From assembly GCF_009712605.1 (NCBI RefSeq), contig NZ_WASO01000015.1:248001-312000 (forward strand): 64,000 nt of DNA. The letters run 5' to 3'. Shown here piece after piece: positions 51,734 to 62,121 of this stretch. A model generated the notes under the pieces. It had not been told where the DNA came from. It was given only the letters and a program-made list of their open reading frames with translations, and did no database searches. Every line of letters starts with the position of its first letter. Position 1 is the stretch's first letter. This stretch comes from Paludibacter sp. (GTDB taxonomy: Bacteria; Bacteroidota; Bacteroidia; Bacteroidales; Paludibacteraceae). Made by a program: the position numbers and the translations under genes.

Positions 51734-53107
51734 TTATTGTTTTCCGAATAGCACTCTGAAGGCGTCTTCCACTTTCTTGGCTTTGATCACTTCGATGGAG
51801 AAGCGGGTGTTTTTGTCGGACTTGTGTAGGTTGTAGTCGGGGATGATGATTTTCTTGAAACCCAGTTTCTCTGCTTCGAGGATGCGTTGCTCAATGCGGT
51901 TTACCGGACGGATTTCACCTGAAAGTCCCACTTCGCCAGCCATGCAGATGTGTCGCTCAAGTGCAATGTCCATGCTGGATGAGAGGATCGAAGTGATAAT
52001 AGCCAGATCGATAGCGGGGTCGTTTACTTTCAATCCGCCGGCAATGTTCAAAAAGACATCTTTTTGTGCCAATTTGAAGCCGGCTCTTTTTTCAAGGACA
52101 GCCAACAGCATGTTCATACGGCGAATGTCAAACCCGGTGGAGGAGCGTTGCGGTGTGCCATAAGCGGCTGTACTTACTAATGCCTGTGCCTCAATGAGAA
52201 AAGGACGGATGCCTTCGATGGCCGAAGCAATGGCAACACCACTGAGTCCTTCGTGATTCTGCGACAGCAGGAGTTCTGACGGATTTGTCACCTCGCGCAG
52301 TCCGTTTTGCAGCATTTCAAAGATACCCAGTTCGGCGGTACTTCCGAAACGGTTTTTGTTGGCGCGGAGGATGCGGTACATATAATTCTGATCGCCTTCG
52401 AACTGAAGCACTGTATCCACAATGTGTTCCAGGACTTTCGGACCGGCAATGCTACCTTCCTTATTAATATGGCCGATAAGCAGTACCGGTATGCCACTCT
52501 CTTTGGCAAATTTGAGCAGCGCAGCAGAACATTCCCGCACCTGTGTTACGCTACCGGGGGACGATTCCGCATACTCCGTGGAAATGGTCTGGATAGAATC
52601 GATTACCACGATATCGGGCTGAACGTTTTTTATGTGAACAAATATCTGCTCGAGAGAAGTCTCACTTACCACAAAGCATTCCGAAGCAGGTTTAAGCAGT
52701 CTTTCGGAACGTAATTTCAGCTGTTTCACACTCTCTTCACCAGATACATATAGCACTTTTTTATTGACCATGTTGAGTGCAACCTGAAGAATCAGGGTCG
52801 ATTTGCCAATGCCGGGTTCGCCACCCAGTAAAACCAGCGAGCCACCTACCAGACCACCACCCAACACCCGGTTGAACTCGGCGGAATAGGTGTCCATGCG
52901 TTGTTCGGTGGTGCTCTCCACTTCTTCAATACGAACAGGCCTGGATTGGGTCGCTTCTACGTTGTGTACCGCTTTGGATGGGGTATCTTTACGAACCACT
53001 TCCTCCACGTAACTGTTCCACTCTCCGCATGAAGGGCATTTCCCAATCCATTTCGGAGATTCAGCACCACAATTCTGACATACGTAAACCGATTTTATTT
53101 TAGCCAT
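51734..53107 (-). CDS. radA: DNA repair protein RadA
   Basis: A 457-residue RadA: N-terminal zinc finger (CQNCGAESPKWIGKCPSCGEW, about 10-30), RecA-like ATPase with Walker A GGEPGIGKST (about 98-107), the RadA-specific KNRFG motif (about 250-254), and a C-terminal Lon-protease-like domain (about 295-455; AYGTPQRSSTGFDIRRMNMLLAVLEKR, GLKVNDPAIDLAI). It drives branch migration in recombination. Start ATG 53107 is used; the frame extends to TTG 53113. A TACCTTTG element on the minus strand (53134-53127) is a likely -7 box, with its TTG at a longer than usual spacing. Confidence 0.97.
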   Translation of the reverse strand: MAKIKSVYVCQNCGAESPKWIGKCPSCGEWNSYVEEVVRKDTPSKAVHNVEATQSRPVRIEEVESTTEQRMDTYSAEFNRVLGGGLVGGSLVLLGGEPGIGKSTLILQVALNMVNKKVLYVSGEESVKQLKLRSERLLKPASECFVVSETSLEQIFVHIKNVQPDIVVIDSIQTISTEYAESSPGSVTQVRECSAALLKFAKESGIPVLLIGHINKEGSIAGPKVLEHIVDTVLQFEGDQNYMYRILRANKNRFGSTAELGIFEMLQNGLREVTNPSELLLSQNHEGLSGVAIASAIEGIRPFLIEAQALVSTAAYGTPQRSSTGFDIRRMNMLLAVLEKRAGFKLAQKDVFLNIAGGLKVNDPAIDLAIITSILSSSMDIALERHICMAGEVGLSGEIRPVNRIEQRILEAEKLGFKKIIIPDYNLHKSDKNTRFSIEVIKAKKVEDAFRVLFGKQ

Positions 53108-53126
53108 TTTCAAAAATATTTATCTG

Positions 53127-53134
53127 CAAAGGTA
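53127..53134 (-). promoter_or_regulatory. candidate -7 promoter element of radA
   Basis: TACCTTTG on the minus strand, 20 bases before the radA ATG. The nearest TTG lies about 23 bases further upstream, slightly too far, so the match is partial. Confidence 0.4.
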
Positions 53135-53379
53135 ATAGTTCTGTCCTAATTAAAGAGCAAAGAAGATTGTCCGGATATATTTTGTTCTTTTTATAACATA
53201 GAAATTTCGCTTATTCATTTATTTTTGTTCAAAGTTTAGTTTCTGCGTACGTTGTTTGTAATCACCTTAATTTTTCGTATTTATACACCTGTCGGAGCGT
53301 AATAGTAATCAGCAAAAAATTAAGCCGGCTTAAAGCTAAACCGATCTTTTTTCTTTAATCTTTGCTCTTTGTTCTTATC

Positions 53380-53410
53380 TTGTCATATTGATAGATTAAC
53401 TGTACCTTTG
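53380..53410 (+). promoter_or_regulatory. Bacteroidota-type promoter of the LptF/LptG-family gene
   Basis: TTG (53380-53382), 20 bases, then TACCTTTG (53403-53410), 19 bases before the ATG. The divergent gap 53108-53429 between radA and this gene holds only these two promoters; I see no gene in it. Confidence 0.65.
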
Positions 53411-53429
53411 TTGCTGAAAGAAATATGTC

Positions 53430-54941
53430 ATGCGAATACTAAAACGAATTGATTCATATACACTTGCTAATTTTATAAGGCTGTTTTCGGCAACCTTTTT
53501 TATCTGCCTGTTTGTCTTTTTGATGCAGTTCCTCTGGAAATATGTCGACGATATGGTAGGGAAGGGGCTGGGTATTTCAGTGCTTGCGGAATTTTTTATG
53601 TATGCCGCAGTGTCGCTTGTGCCGTTGGCATTACCGATGTCCATCATGCTTGCTTCACTAATGTCGTATGGCAATATGGGAGAACAACTCGAACTGTTGG
53701 CAATGAAATCGGCAGGAATCTCTTTGTTTCGGATTATGCGACCTCTTATCATTGTTATCTCAATGGTATGTGTGGGGGCATTTTTCTTCTCGAACTATGT
53801 TTTGCCTAAGAGTCAGATAAAGATGTATACTCTTTTGATCTCTATGAAGCAAAAATCACCCGAGCTGGAAATTCCGACAGGCGAATTTTATAAAGGAATC
53901 AGTGGATACACGCTTTATGTGGGAGGCAAAGATTTAAAAGGACAGCTACTCAAAAATGTGATAGTGTACGATTTCTCCAACGGTTTCAGCAATGCATCGG
54001 TAATGTTGGCCGACTCTGGCCGCCTGGTGATGAGTAGCGATAAGCACTTTCTTACTTTTAGTCTGTATAGTGGCGAATCATTTGAGAACCTGCAACAGCA
54101 ACAAACGATGACCCCGGAGACAAAGGTTCCCTACAGGCGCGAAATATTTTCGAAAAAGCAGATCATTATCGATTTTGATGCCAGTTTTACCCGTTTTAAT
54201 GAATCGTTGTTGAAAAACGAGCAAATCAGTAAGAATGTGATTGAGCTTGATCATACCATTGATTCTATTAACAAAGAGATCAAAAAGATAATCAAACAGC
54301 GTACGGTTGTGAATAATCAGAATCAGTATCTGAACAGAATGAATCATATTCCTTTCCATCAGGCAACAGCTAAGAATTTCAGGTTCGAAAAATACAATAC
54401 CGATACGCTTTTTATGTCTCTTAGCCAGGATGAAAAGAAAACTGCAGTAAGTAATGCCCTGAGTGAGGTAGAGCGTTCAAAAGGAGAGATGACCTTTACG
54501 AACATGGATATAAAAGAAAAGCAGATGAACCTCCGTCGCCATTCAATCGAATGGCATCGCAAATTTGCGTTGTCGTTTGCCTGCCTTATCTTTTTCTTTA
54601 TAGGGGTGCCTCTCGGAGCCATTATCCGTAAAGGAGGTTTTGGTATGCCGGTGGTGATCTCTGTTTTAATGTTCATCTTTTACTATATTATCGACAATGC
54701 CGGTACAAAAATGGCACGCGAAGGTTTTTGGCCCGCATGGAGAGGCATGTGGCTTAGCTCTGCTATTTTGTTGCCGATCGGAATATTTTTGACATATAAG
54801 GCTGTGGGCGATTCTGTTATTATGAATCCGGATGCATATTTGCAGTTGATAAAGACCGGCCGAAAACGTTTGGCAGGCTATTTGTTGCAAGGAAAAAGAT
54901 ACGTGAACAAACTGTTACGCAAGACCTCTAAAAACAAATAA
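53430..54941 (+). CDS. LptF/LptG family lipopolysaccharide export permease
   Basis: A 503-residue YjgP/YjgQ-family membrane protein. Three membrane segments near the N-terminus (about 15-125; LVPLALPMSIMLASLMSYGNMGEQLELLAMKSAGISLFRIMRPL, the coupling-helix region) are followed by a beta-jellyroll periplasmic domain (about 125-250), a long helical insert (about 270-365) and three C-terminal segments (about 370-465; GVPLGAIIRKGGFGMPV). It works with LptB/C to move LPS from the inner membrane. The helical insert makes it longer than E. coli LptF/G (about 360) and is typical of Bacteroidota homologues. ribBA follows 85 bases downstream. Confidence 0.9.
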   Translation: MRILKRIDSYTLANFIRLFSATFFICLFVFLMQFLWKYVDDMVGKGLGISVLAEFFMYAAVSLVPLALPMSIMLASLMSYGNMGEQLELLAMKSAGISLFRIMRPLIIVISMVCVGAFFFSNYVLPKSQIKMYTLLISMKQKSPELEIPTGEFYKGISGYTLYVGGKDLKGQLLKNVIVYDFSNGFSNASVMLADSGRLVMSSDKHFLTFSLYSGESFENLQQQQTMTPETKVPYRREIFSKKQIIIDFDASFTRFNESLLKNEQISKNVIELDHTIDSINKEIKKIIKQRTVVNNQNQYLNRMNHIPFHQATAKNFRFEKYNTDTLFMSLSQDEKKTAVSNALSEVERSKGEMTFTNMDIKEKQMNLRRHSIEWHRKFALSFACLIFFFIGVPLGAIIRKGGFGMPVVISVLMFIFYYIIDNAGTKMAREGFWPAWRGMWLSSAILLPIGIFLTYKAVGDSVIMNPDAYLQLIKTGRKRLAGYLLQGKRYVNKLLRKTSKNK

Positions 54942-55026
54942 ATTGTTGTGGGCGTATCCGGTCACGATCGAGTGATTTCTGATTGCGACATAATATTTTG
55001 CTTATTTATTCTATACAACATATAAT

Positions 55027-56241
55027 ATGGAACAATTTCAATTAAATACTATAGATGAGGCTATTGAGGAAATTCGCAATGGCAAATTTGTTATCGTGGT
55101 AGATGATGAGGATCGCGAAAATGAAGGCGATTTTATCTGTGCTGCCGAGTTGATAACTCCAGAAAAGGTGAACTTCATGATTACACACGGACGTGGCCTG
55201 GTGTGTGCGCCTCTTACTGAAGAACGTTGTGACGAATTGTCACTACCAATGCAGGCTGAGGACAACACCTCTATTCATGGTACACCTTTTACTGTTTCGG
55301 TCGATTTGCTGGAGCATGGATGTACCACGGGAGTTTCGGCTTTTGACCGTGCGGCTACAATCAAAGCATTGTGCGATCCCTCAATTCTTCCTACCGACTT
55401 AGGTCGTCCCGGGCATATCTTCCCGTTAAGAGCACGCAGTCGTGGTGTTCTACGCAGAGCAGGGCATACCGAAGCAGCTGTTGATTTGGCTCAACTGGCT
55501 GGACTTTCTCCGGCAGGTGTGTTGGTGGAGATTATTAACGAAGATGGCTCAATGGCGCGTTTGCCTCAGTTGATGGAGGTTGCCAAGAAATTTGACCTGA
55601 AGGTGGTTTCAGTGAAAGACCTGATAACTTACCGTCTGGAACGAGAGTCGTTGGTAGAAAAAGGCGAAGAGGTGATGATGCCCACCGCTTACGGCGAGTT
55701 TCACCTGATTCCTTTCCGTCAGAAATCGAACGGACTGGAGCATGTAGCTCTGATTAAGGGAGAATGGGATCAGGATGAACCGATTTTGGTGCGCGTACAT
55801 TCTTCGTGTATGACCGGTGATATTTTCGGTTCGATGCGTTGCGAGTGCGGCGAACAGCTTCACAAAGCCATGCAAATGATCGAAAAAGAGGGTAAAGGCG
55901 TTGTGGTGTATATGAATCAGGAAGGTCGAGGCATTGGCCTGATGAACAAAATAAAAGCATACAAGTTGCAGGAAAACGGAATGGATACCGTGGATGCAAA
56001 CCTTCATTTGGGCTTCAAAGCCGATGAACGTGATTACGGAGTTGGTGCACAGATATTACGTGAGCTGGGGATTACCCAAATGAGACTGATGACCAATAAT
56101 CCGGTAAAGCGTATCGGTCTGGAATCTTACGGACTTACTATTGTGGAGAATGTTCCTATCGAAGTTACACCCAATGAACACAATGCATTTTACATGCACA
56201 CTAAAAAAGAACGTATGGGACACGTGTTGAAAAAGATTTGA
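55027..56241 (+). CDS. ribBA: bifunctional 3,4-dihydroxy-2-butanone 4-phosphate synthase / GTP cyclohydrolase II
   Basis: A 404-residue fused riboflavin enzyme. RibB half (about 1-205): [16 protein letters not shown] with the metal-binding glutamate, [27 protein letters not shown]. RibA half (about 206-404): [24 protein letters not shown] with the zinc cysteines, [17 protein letters not shown] and [32 protein letters not shown]. Both active sites look complete, so it supplies both precursors of riboflavin. It lies after the LptF/LptG-family gene with an 85-base gap and is closed by a strong terminator. Confidence 0.97.
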   Translation: MEQFQLNTIDEAIEEIRNGKFVIVVDDEDRENEGDFICAAELITPEKVNFMITHGRGLVCAPLTEERCDELSLPMQAEDNTSIHGTPFTVSVDLLEHGCTTGVSAFDRAATIKALCDPSILPTDLGRPGHIFPLRARSRGVLRRAGHTEAAVDLAQLAGLSPAGVLVEIINEDGSMARLPQLMEVAKKFDLKVVSVKDLITYRLERESLVEKGEEVMMPTAYGEFHLIPFRQKSNGLEHVALIKGEWDQDEPILVRVHSSCMTGDIFGSMRCECGEQLHKAMQMIEKEGKGVVVYMNQEGRGIGLMNKIKAYKLQENGMDTVDANLHLGFKADERDYGVGAQILRELGITQMRLMTNNPVKRIGLESYGLTIVENVPIEVTPNEHNAFYMHTKKERMGHVLKKI

Positions 56242-56273
56242 TAGTAGTAGATACAATAATCGCTTATAAATGA

Positions 56274-56314
56274 AACGGGCGAACTTACATTAGTAGGTTC
56301 GCCCGTTCTTTTTT
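56274..56314 (+). terminator. rho-independent terminator of ribBA
   Basis: AACGGGCGAAC (56274-56284) pairs with GTTCGCCCGTT (56297-56307), 12-base loop, then a T run to 56314. Confidence 0.92.
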
Positions 56315-56970
56315 ATTCGTTGGAATTTCATGTGGCTGTATTCGCATTGGATTATATGCACTATTGAAAATGGGAAATCAGAAACAACCATGTGTAGTAA
56401 GAGTCATTTTCTTTCTCTAATATTTTCATATTAAATTTTGCATTGCCGTTTCCTGTTCTCTTTTGTCCTTTTTTTTGACCATTGGATGGTTAGTGTGAAA
56501 TATTGACATAGTTTTGTTAATTAGAATAAATGTGCTCGATAAGTTAACAGGTTTTGTTTGATTGAATAATTTAAGGATTAGATATGCTCAAAATTGAAAA
56601 TTAAATATCTAAAATCAAAAGATAAAAAGAGCAAAAAAATAGACTTTTGCAACATACATTAACCTTAGGTTTAGACCCCCGAATACTATGCAATTCATAT
56701 CTTTTATCCCCATTTATATGCGTAATTGGGCACTTTCTATCCCTGGTGCATCTATTTTCCTTCTATTAAGGCATTTATCTCAAATGAGACCGTTCTGTTT
56801 TGTTCAAATAATCAATCTTAATTTTATGTAACAATGAAGACACTTAATGATGACAGTTGAGACCCAAAATGCTTTTAAGCGGTAGATAAAATATTGTCTA
56901 TCTAAAAAATTAATTAACCATACAAAATCATTGAATAGTAAATAGTTTAATATGTTAAATTTCTAATACA
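56315..56970. other. long leader region upstream of the second SusC/SusD locus
   Basis: About 650 AT-rich bases with no gene that I can support. TAGTTTTG at 56509-56516 fits the -7 consensus, but the nearest TTG is 24 bases upstream, outside the usual range. A weak hairpin (TAGATA with TATCTA) lies near 56883-56904. A transcript starting at the candidate box would have a leader of roughly 450 bases, long enough to hold a cis-acting RNA. No sigma/anti-sigma pair or sensor gene is seen beside it. Confidence 0.45.
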
Positions 56971-59900
56971 ATGAAGCATAATTACAAAAATGTGCCAATT
57001 CGTTTTCTAAAAAATAACATTAGGAGAATGATACTGGTAAGATTTTTAATCTTATCTATGCTTTTTATATGTTCTGCATTGCAGGCACAGGACAGACGTA
57101 CTGTTAAAGGTCAAGTACTTGATGAAAAAAAGGAACCTTTAATTGGAGCTACTGTAACTGTAAAAGGTAATAAGTCGATAGGTACGGTTACAGATATTGA
57201 CGGAAAGTTCACCCTGAATATTCCGGCAAAACAACCGATTCTTGTTATCTCCTTCGTTAGTTATGAAACTAAGGAGGTAAATACAACCGGCAAAAACAAT
57301 ATTTCGATAGAAATGACTAACAGTAGCGTTAGTTTGGAAGATGTTGTTGTTGTTGGTTATGGACAACAAAAGAAGACAACCCTTGTAGGAGCTATCACGC
57401 AAACAGACGGGAAGGTGCTTGAACGTGCCGGAGGTGTCTCGAATGTGGGTGCAGCATTGACCGGGAATTTGCCGGGTGTTGTTACTATGCAAACATCGGG
57501 GGTTCCGGGCGCAGAAGATCCTAAGATCATAATTCGTGGTTCCAGCTCGTGGAATAACAGTGATCCCTTAGTCTTGGTAGATGGTATTGAACGTCCGATG
57601 AGCGGCGTGGATATTAATTCGGTGCAATCTATCTCTGTATTAAAAGATGCTTCGGCAACTGCTGTATATGGGGTAAAGGGAGCAAATGGTGTTATCCTTA
57701 TTACAACCAAACGCGGTCAGGAAGGACGTGCTAAGATTGATGTTGGCTTCTCGACAACATTAAAGACTGTCTCTAAATTGCCTAATAAATTGGATTCTTA
57801 CGATGCTTTGATGGCACGTAATGTTGCTATAGAGCATGAATTGGCTCTTACCCCCGAATCTTGGGCGTATATTAAACCGCAAGATATTATTAGAAAGTAT
57901 CGTTATCCAGCCAATGTGACGGAAGCTGAACGTTATCCGAATGTTGATTGGCAGAAGGAGCTTTTTAAAAATTATACAACCTCGAATAATGTCAATATTA
58001 ATATAATGGGAGGAACAAGCTTTGTGAAATACTTCGCATCTGCCGATTATGTTCGCGAAGGTGACTTGTTCAAAATTTGGGACAATGGTCGTAACTATAA
58101 ATCGGGTTATGGGTATAATCGATTGAATGTACGTAGCAATCTCGACTTTCAGTTAACCAAAACCACTGGATTAAAAGTGAATATTGCAGGTTCTAATGCA
58201 TTAAGCAAAAGGCCTTGGGGTAATACCAATACCTCTGATTGGGCTGTCGCTCAACAATGGGCGGGGGCATATAACATTGCTCCGGATGTTTTCTTGCCTA
58301 AATATTCGGATGGAACCTGGGGGTATTATCCCAATGTTTCCAATGTAACAAACTCGGCTGAGGCCTTGTCTGTTGGTGGTGTGCAGACGCTTACCAATAC
58401 CCGTATTACTACCGACTTTGCATTGGAACAAGATTTGAAGTTTATTACCAAAGGATTGAGCTTTAGAGGGGCACTGTCTTTCGACAATGCGTTTGCCGAT
58501 AGTGGACGAGGAATAAATGACCTGTACCACGATGCCCCACAGAAGTGGATTGATCCAGATACCGGTGTGGCTTCTTATAGTACAGATTACGATAAGAATA
58601 ATAAGTTTGATTATGCTCAGGGCGTTCTGTGGTCTACCTCGGGTGGATCTGTATCTGATTATTCAACTTATCGTAATGTAAATTATCAAATGCAGTTAAA
58701 CTGGGCTCGTAAACTAGGGCTCAATAATGTCACAGCAATGGGGTTGTTTCAGCGTCAGGAAACAGCAACTGGTAGCGTAATACCAAGTTATAGAGAAGAT
58801 TGGGTGTTTCGTGTAACATATAATTTCTCCGACAAATATTTTGCCGAATATAATGGAGCTTACAATGGTTCTGAAAAATTTGCAGCCAAAAATCGTTTCG
58901 GGTTCTTTAATTCGGGTGCTATCGGCTGGTTGGTTTCTCAGGAAAATTTTATGAAACCAATTAAGTTTCTTGATATGTTAAAAGTCAGAGCATCTTTGGG
59001 TGAAATCGGAGATGATAGCGGAGGTCGTTTCCTTTACATGTCTCAATGGTCGACTGGTGGTGCAACCAATATGAGCTTAAACGGAAATGCCAGCCCTTAT
59101 TCTTGGTATAGAGAGGCTACCGTAGGTAATCCTGATGTAAACTGGGAAAAAGTAAGGAAACTTAATATAGGTGCCGATTATGCATTTCTGCAAGGATTGA
59201 TTGCTGGAACTGTTGATGTTTTTCAAGATAATCGAAGAGATATTCTTGTGGATGGAAATAGTCGTTCGGTTCCTTCTTATTTTGGTCAAAGTCCGGCTAC
59301 TGCTAATCTGGGAAAAGTGCGTACCAATGGGTATGAAATTGAAGTACGTCTGAATAAAACATTTAAGAATAAAATGCATTTGTGGGGTAATTTCAGTATG
59401 ACCCATGCTAAAAATATAATTTTGGTAAAAGATGACCCGGCATTGTTGCCTGCATATCAAAAAGCAGCCGGCTATAGTATTGGTCAGTATAAAGCATATG
59501 TCAGTTCTGGGTATGTCAACAACTATGACCAGATCTATGGAAGTACTCAGCACGACAAAAATGATATGGCAAAATTGCCAGGCGATTACAATGTATTGGA
59601 TTTCAATGGCGATGGGGTAATCGATAGTAAAGATAATATACCTTATGGATATTCAGGTTCTCCACAGAATACTTACAATGCAACTCTTGGTTGCGAATGG
59701 AAAGGTTTGAGTCTATACCTGCAATTCTATGGTGTCAATAATGTAACTCGTGATGTGAATTTGGTAAGTTTTGGTTCAAAGTTGAATACTGTATATGACC
59801 AAGGTACTTGGTGGTCGAAGGAAAATCCGACAGCCGATGTTACAGTGCCTCGCTGGTCGTCTACTCCAAGTTACAACACAGGAACACAATATTTATATGA

Positions 59901-60126
59901 CGGTTCGTATATCCGTTTGAAAAATGCTGAAATTGCATATACTGTTGATGGTAAAAAACTTAGACGGTTTGGGATGAGCAGTTTGAAGGTTTATCTTAAT
60001 GGAAATAACCTTTGGGTGTGGTCAAGAATGCCTGATGATCGTGAATCGAATTACGGTGGTGCAAGTGGACAGGGAGCTTATCCTACGGTGAAGCGATTTA
60101 ATTTAGGTCTTAAAATAACATTATAA
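56971..60126 (+). CDS. SusC/RagA family TonB-dependent outer-membrane receptor
   Basis: A 1051-residue receptor: signal region (about 1-40, FICSALQAQ), a carboxypeptidase regulatory-like domain (about 45-125; VKGQVLDEKKEPLIGATVTVKG), a TonB box region (VVVVGYGQQKKTTLVGAI, about 128-145), plug (about 135-255; VLVDGIERPMSGVDINSVQSISVLKDASATAVYGVKGANGVILITTKRG) and a 22-stranded-type barrel. It imports oligosaccharides together with the SusD-like lipoprotein encoded 11 bases downstream. The N-terminus is unusually long before the hydrophobic part; an internal ATG at 57028 (MILVRFLILSML) would give a more standard signal peptide. Confidence 0.95.
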   Translation: MKHNYKNVPIRFLKNNIRRMILVRFLILSMLFICSALQAQDRRTVKGQVLDEKKEPLIGATVTVKGNKSIGTVTDIDGKFTLNIPAKQPILVISFVSYETKEVNTTGKNNISIEMTNSSVSLEDVVVVGYGQQKKTTLVGAITQTDGKVLERAGGVSNVGAALTGNLPGVVTMQTSGVPGAEDPKIIIRGSSSWNNSDPLVLVDGIERPMSGVDINSVQSISVLKDASATAVYGVKGANGVILITTKRGQEGRAKIDVGFSTTLKTVSKLPNKLDSYDALMARNVAIEHELALTPESWAYIKPQDIIRKYRYPANVTEAERYPNVDWQKELFKNYTTSNNVNINIMGGTSFVKYFASADYVREGDLFKIWDNGRNYKSGYGYNRLNVRSNLDFQLTKTTGLKVNIAGSNALSKRPWGNTNTSDWAVAQQWAGAYNIAPDVFLPKYSDGTWGYYPNVSNVTNSAEALSVGGVQTLTNTRITTDFALEQDLKFITKGLSFRGALSFDNAFADSGRGINDLYHDAPQKWIDPDTGVASYSTDYDKNNKFDYAQGVLWSTSGGSVSDYSTYRNVNYQMQLNWARKLGLNNVTAMGLFQRQETATGSVIPSYREDWVFRVTYNFSDKYFAEYNGAYNGSEKFAAKNRFGFFNSGAIGWLVSQENFMKPIKFLDMLKVRASLGEIGDDSGGRFLYMSQWSTGGATNMSLNGNASPYSWYREATVGNPDVNWEKVRKLNIGADYAFLQGLIAGTVDVFQDNRRDILVDGNSRSVPSYFGQSPATANLGKVRTNGYEIEVRLNKTFKNKMHLWGNFSMTHAKNIILVKDDPALLPAYQKAAGYSIGQYKAYVSSGYVNNYDQIYGSTQHDKNDMAKLPGDYNVLDFNGDGVIDSKDNIPYGYSGSPQNTYNATLGCEWKGLSLYLQFYGVNNVTRDVNLVSFGSKLNTVYDQGTWWSKENPTADVTVPRWSSTPSYNTGTQYLYDGSYIRLKNAEIAYTVDGKKLRRFGMSSLKVYLNGNNLWVWSRMPDDRESNYGGASGQGAYPTVKRFNLGLKITL

Positions 60127-60137
60127 TTTAGAGTGCG

Positions 60138-62081
60138 ATGAAAAAAATATATAAGACTTTGTTTTGGGGTGGTTCACTATTACTGATATTGGTATTTGCC
60201 TCTTGTACATCGTATTTGGACAAATCACCAGACTCAAACGTAGACCCAACGGCAGCTTTTAAAAATTTCACTAATTTTCAAGGGTTTGTAGAGGAGATGT
60301 ATAATTGTATCCCCGATAAGGAAAACAATTATTGGACCACCTCTTGGAACTGGGGTGATGATGAAATGTTTAATACAGAAGGTGACTGGCATATGACTCA
60401 TCAGGTAGATCTTGGCAACTTCTGGGCATGGCAAGCTGAAAATCAGTCACAGTCAGGATGTTGGTTAGATAAAGGGTCTGTCAATTCTACATCTACAGAT
60501 AGAATGTCTCATGCCTTGTGGCCACATGCTTGGTACTGTATTCGTAAAGCAAATATTGGTTTGGCCAATCTCGATAAAATGACAGAAGCTACGCAAGAAG
60601 AAAGAAATCTGGTAGCCGGACAGTTATACTTCTTTAGGGCTTGGTGGCATTTTGAGTTGATGGAATATCTGGGTGGGCTACCATATATAACTAAGGTTCT
60701 TTCTTCCAGTGAAAAATTAACGTTGCCACGTCTTAGTTATCAGCAATGTGCCGACAGTGCGGCCGCTGATTTTAGAAGAGCTGCTGATTTACTGCCTATA
60801 GACTGGGATAAAACGGTGGCAGGTAAAAATACGTTGAATAAGAATCAGTTGCGTATTACAAAAATTGCAGCGCTTGGTTATCTGGGTAAAGATTATTTAT
60901 GGGCAGGAAGTCCATTAATGAAAAATGGAGCTCAGACAGGTGGTTCTAAAACGTATGATTACGATGTTAATTATTGCAAGAAAGCGGCCGAAGCTTTCGG
61001 TGAGTTGCTCTCTTTGGTAGAAAGTAATCAAACTCAGTATGCTTTGGCTCAGTTTAATTACAAAGACATCTATAACCACATTAAAGCAAGCGATGCTACC
61101 AGTTGTTTTTCCGATATCTTTTATACCACGGGACAAGGATGGTTGCAACCAGGTTCTACCGAGGCAATCCTCCGGGGTACTTATCCCGGCGTGAATTCTG
61201 CTTGCTATCGTTTGGCTCAGACTTTTGGCCCTAAAATAAATCAAGTTGTGGAAGGCGATAATATTATTCACCAACCGACAGCCAATTATGTGAAATTTTA
61301 TGGAATGGCTAACGGTTTGCCTTTGGATGATCCGGACTCAGGTTTTGATCCTACTCATCCGTTTAAAAATCGCGATCCGCGTTTCTACCATGATATTATG
61401 TTTGACGGCTTTAAGTTTGTGAATGGTACTATGCCTGCAGCTCAGGAAAATCTACGTTACCTAACCCTTTCGTCCAATGCATTAGAAAGATCGTTGAATA
61501 ATGGTAGTCGTACCGGTTATTTTATCCAAAAGTTGGTTCCTCACCAGTGCAATAAGTACGATGGAATGTATAACTGGAGTGGTAACCTTGAGTGTCAGTT
61601 GCCATATATGCGTTTGGGAGATATTTATTTAATGTATGCAGAAGCTTGTGCAGCTATTGGTGGAGCCACAGCAAAAGCAAGTGATTTTTCTAAAACAGCA
61701 GAACAGGCCATTAATACAATTCGTGATCGTGCAGGTTCTGGTCATGTAAATGCAAAGTATACTGCGGATCCGCACAAGTTTATGGATGAAGTTAGAAGAG
61801 AGCGTGCGGTAGAGTTGTCGTTTGAAGGTTACCGTTTCAATGACTTACAAAGATGGTTGTTGTTGACCGAATATCCCTACAACGTCAAGACTTCTCAAGA
61901 GTTTGATCGGGTAGAAAGTGACGATTTCTTCAAAACAAATGATCCGAGGAACGCCCGGGTGGCTAACTTTAGAGAACAGGTTATCGTAACCCGTCTATTT
62001 GGAACGAAACACTATTGGTTCCCACTGAAAATTAAAGATACCTCAATGTATCCGTCATTTGGGCAGAACCCTGGGTGGTAA
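60138..62081 (+). CDS. SusD/RagB family outer-membrane lipoprotein
   Basis: A 647-residue lipoprotein with signal MKKIYKTLFWGGSLLLILVF and lipobox cysteine at about residue 23 (FASCTSYLDKSPDS). The SusD fold shows as N-terminal TPR-like helices (ACWLDKGSVNSTS, LVAGQLYFFRAWWHFELMEYLGGLPYI) and the C-terminal block EVRRERAVELSFEGYRFNDLQRWLL. It forms the lid over the SusC-like receptor encoded 11 bases upstream, capturing glycans at the cell surface. Length is at the upper end of the family. The substrate cannot be read from sequence. Confidence 0.94.
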   Translation: MKKIYKTLFWGGSLLLILVFASCTSYLDKSPDSNVDPTAAFKNFTNFQGFVEEMYNCIPDKENNYWTTSWNWGDDEMFNTEGDWHMTHQVDLGNFWAWQAENQSQSGCWLDKGSVNSTSTDRMSHALWPHAWYCIRKANIGLANLDKMTEATQEERNLVAGQLYFFRAWWHFELMEYLGGLPYITKVLSSSEKLTLPRLSYQQCADSAAADFRRAADLLPIDWDKTVAGKNTLNKNQLRITKIAALGYLGKDYLWAGSPLMKNGAQTGGSKTYDYDVNYCKKAAEAFGELLSLVESNQTQYALAQFNYKDIYNHIKASDATSCFSDIFYTTGQGWLQPGSTEAILRGTYPGVNSACYRLAQTFGPKINQVVEGDNIIHQPTANYVKFYGMANGLPLDDPDSGFDPTHPFKNRDPRFYHDIMFDGFKFVNGTMPAAQENLRYLTLSSNALERSLNNGSRTGYFIQKLVPHQCNKYDGMYNWSGNLECQLPYMRLGDIYLMYAEACAAIGGATAKASDFSKTAEQAINTIRDRAGSGHVNAKYTADPHKFMDEVRRERAVELSFEGYRFNDLQRWLLLTEYPYNVKTSQEFDRVESDDFFKTNDPRNARVANFREQVIVTRLFGTKHYWFPLKIKDTSMYPSFGQNPGW

Positions 62082-62121
62082 TTCAATTGAGCAATAATGT
62101 TTAACAACAAATGAATAAACG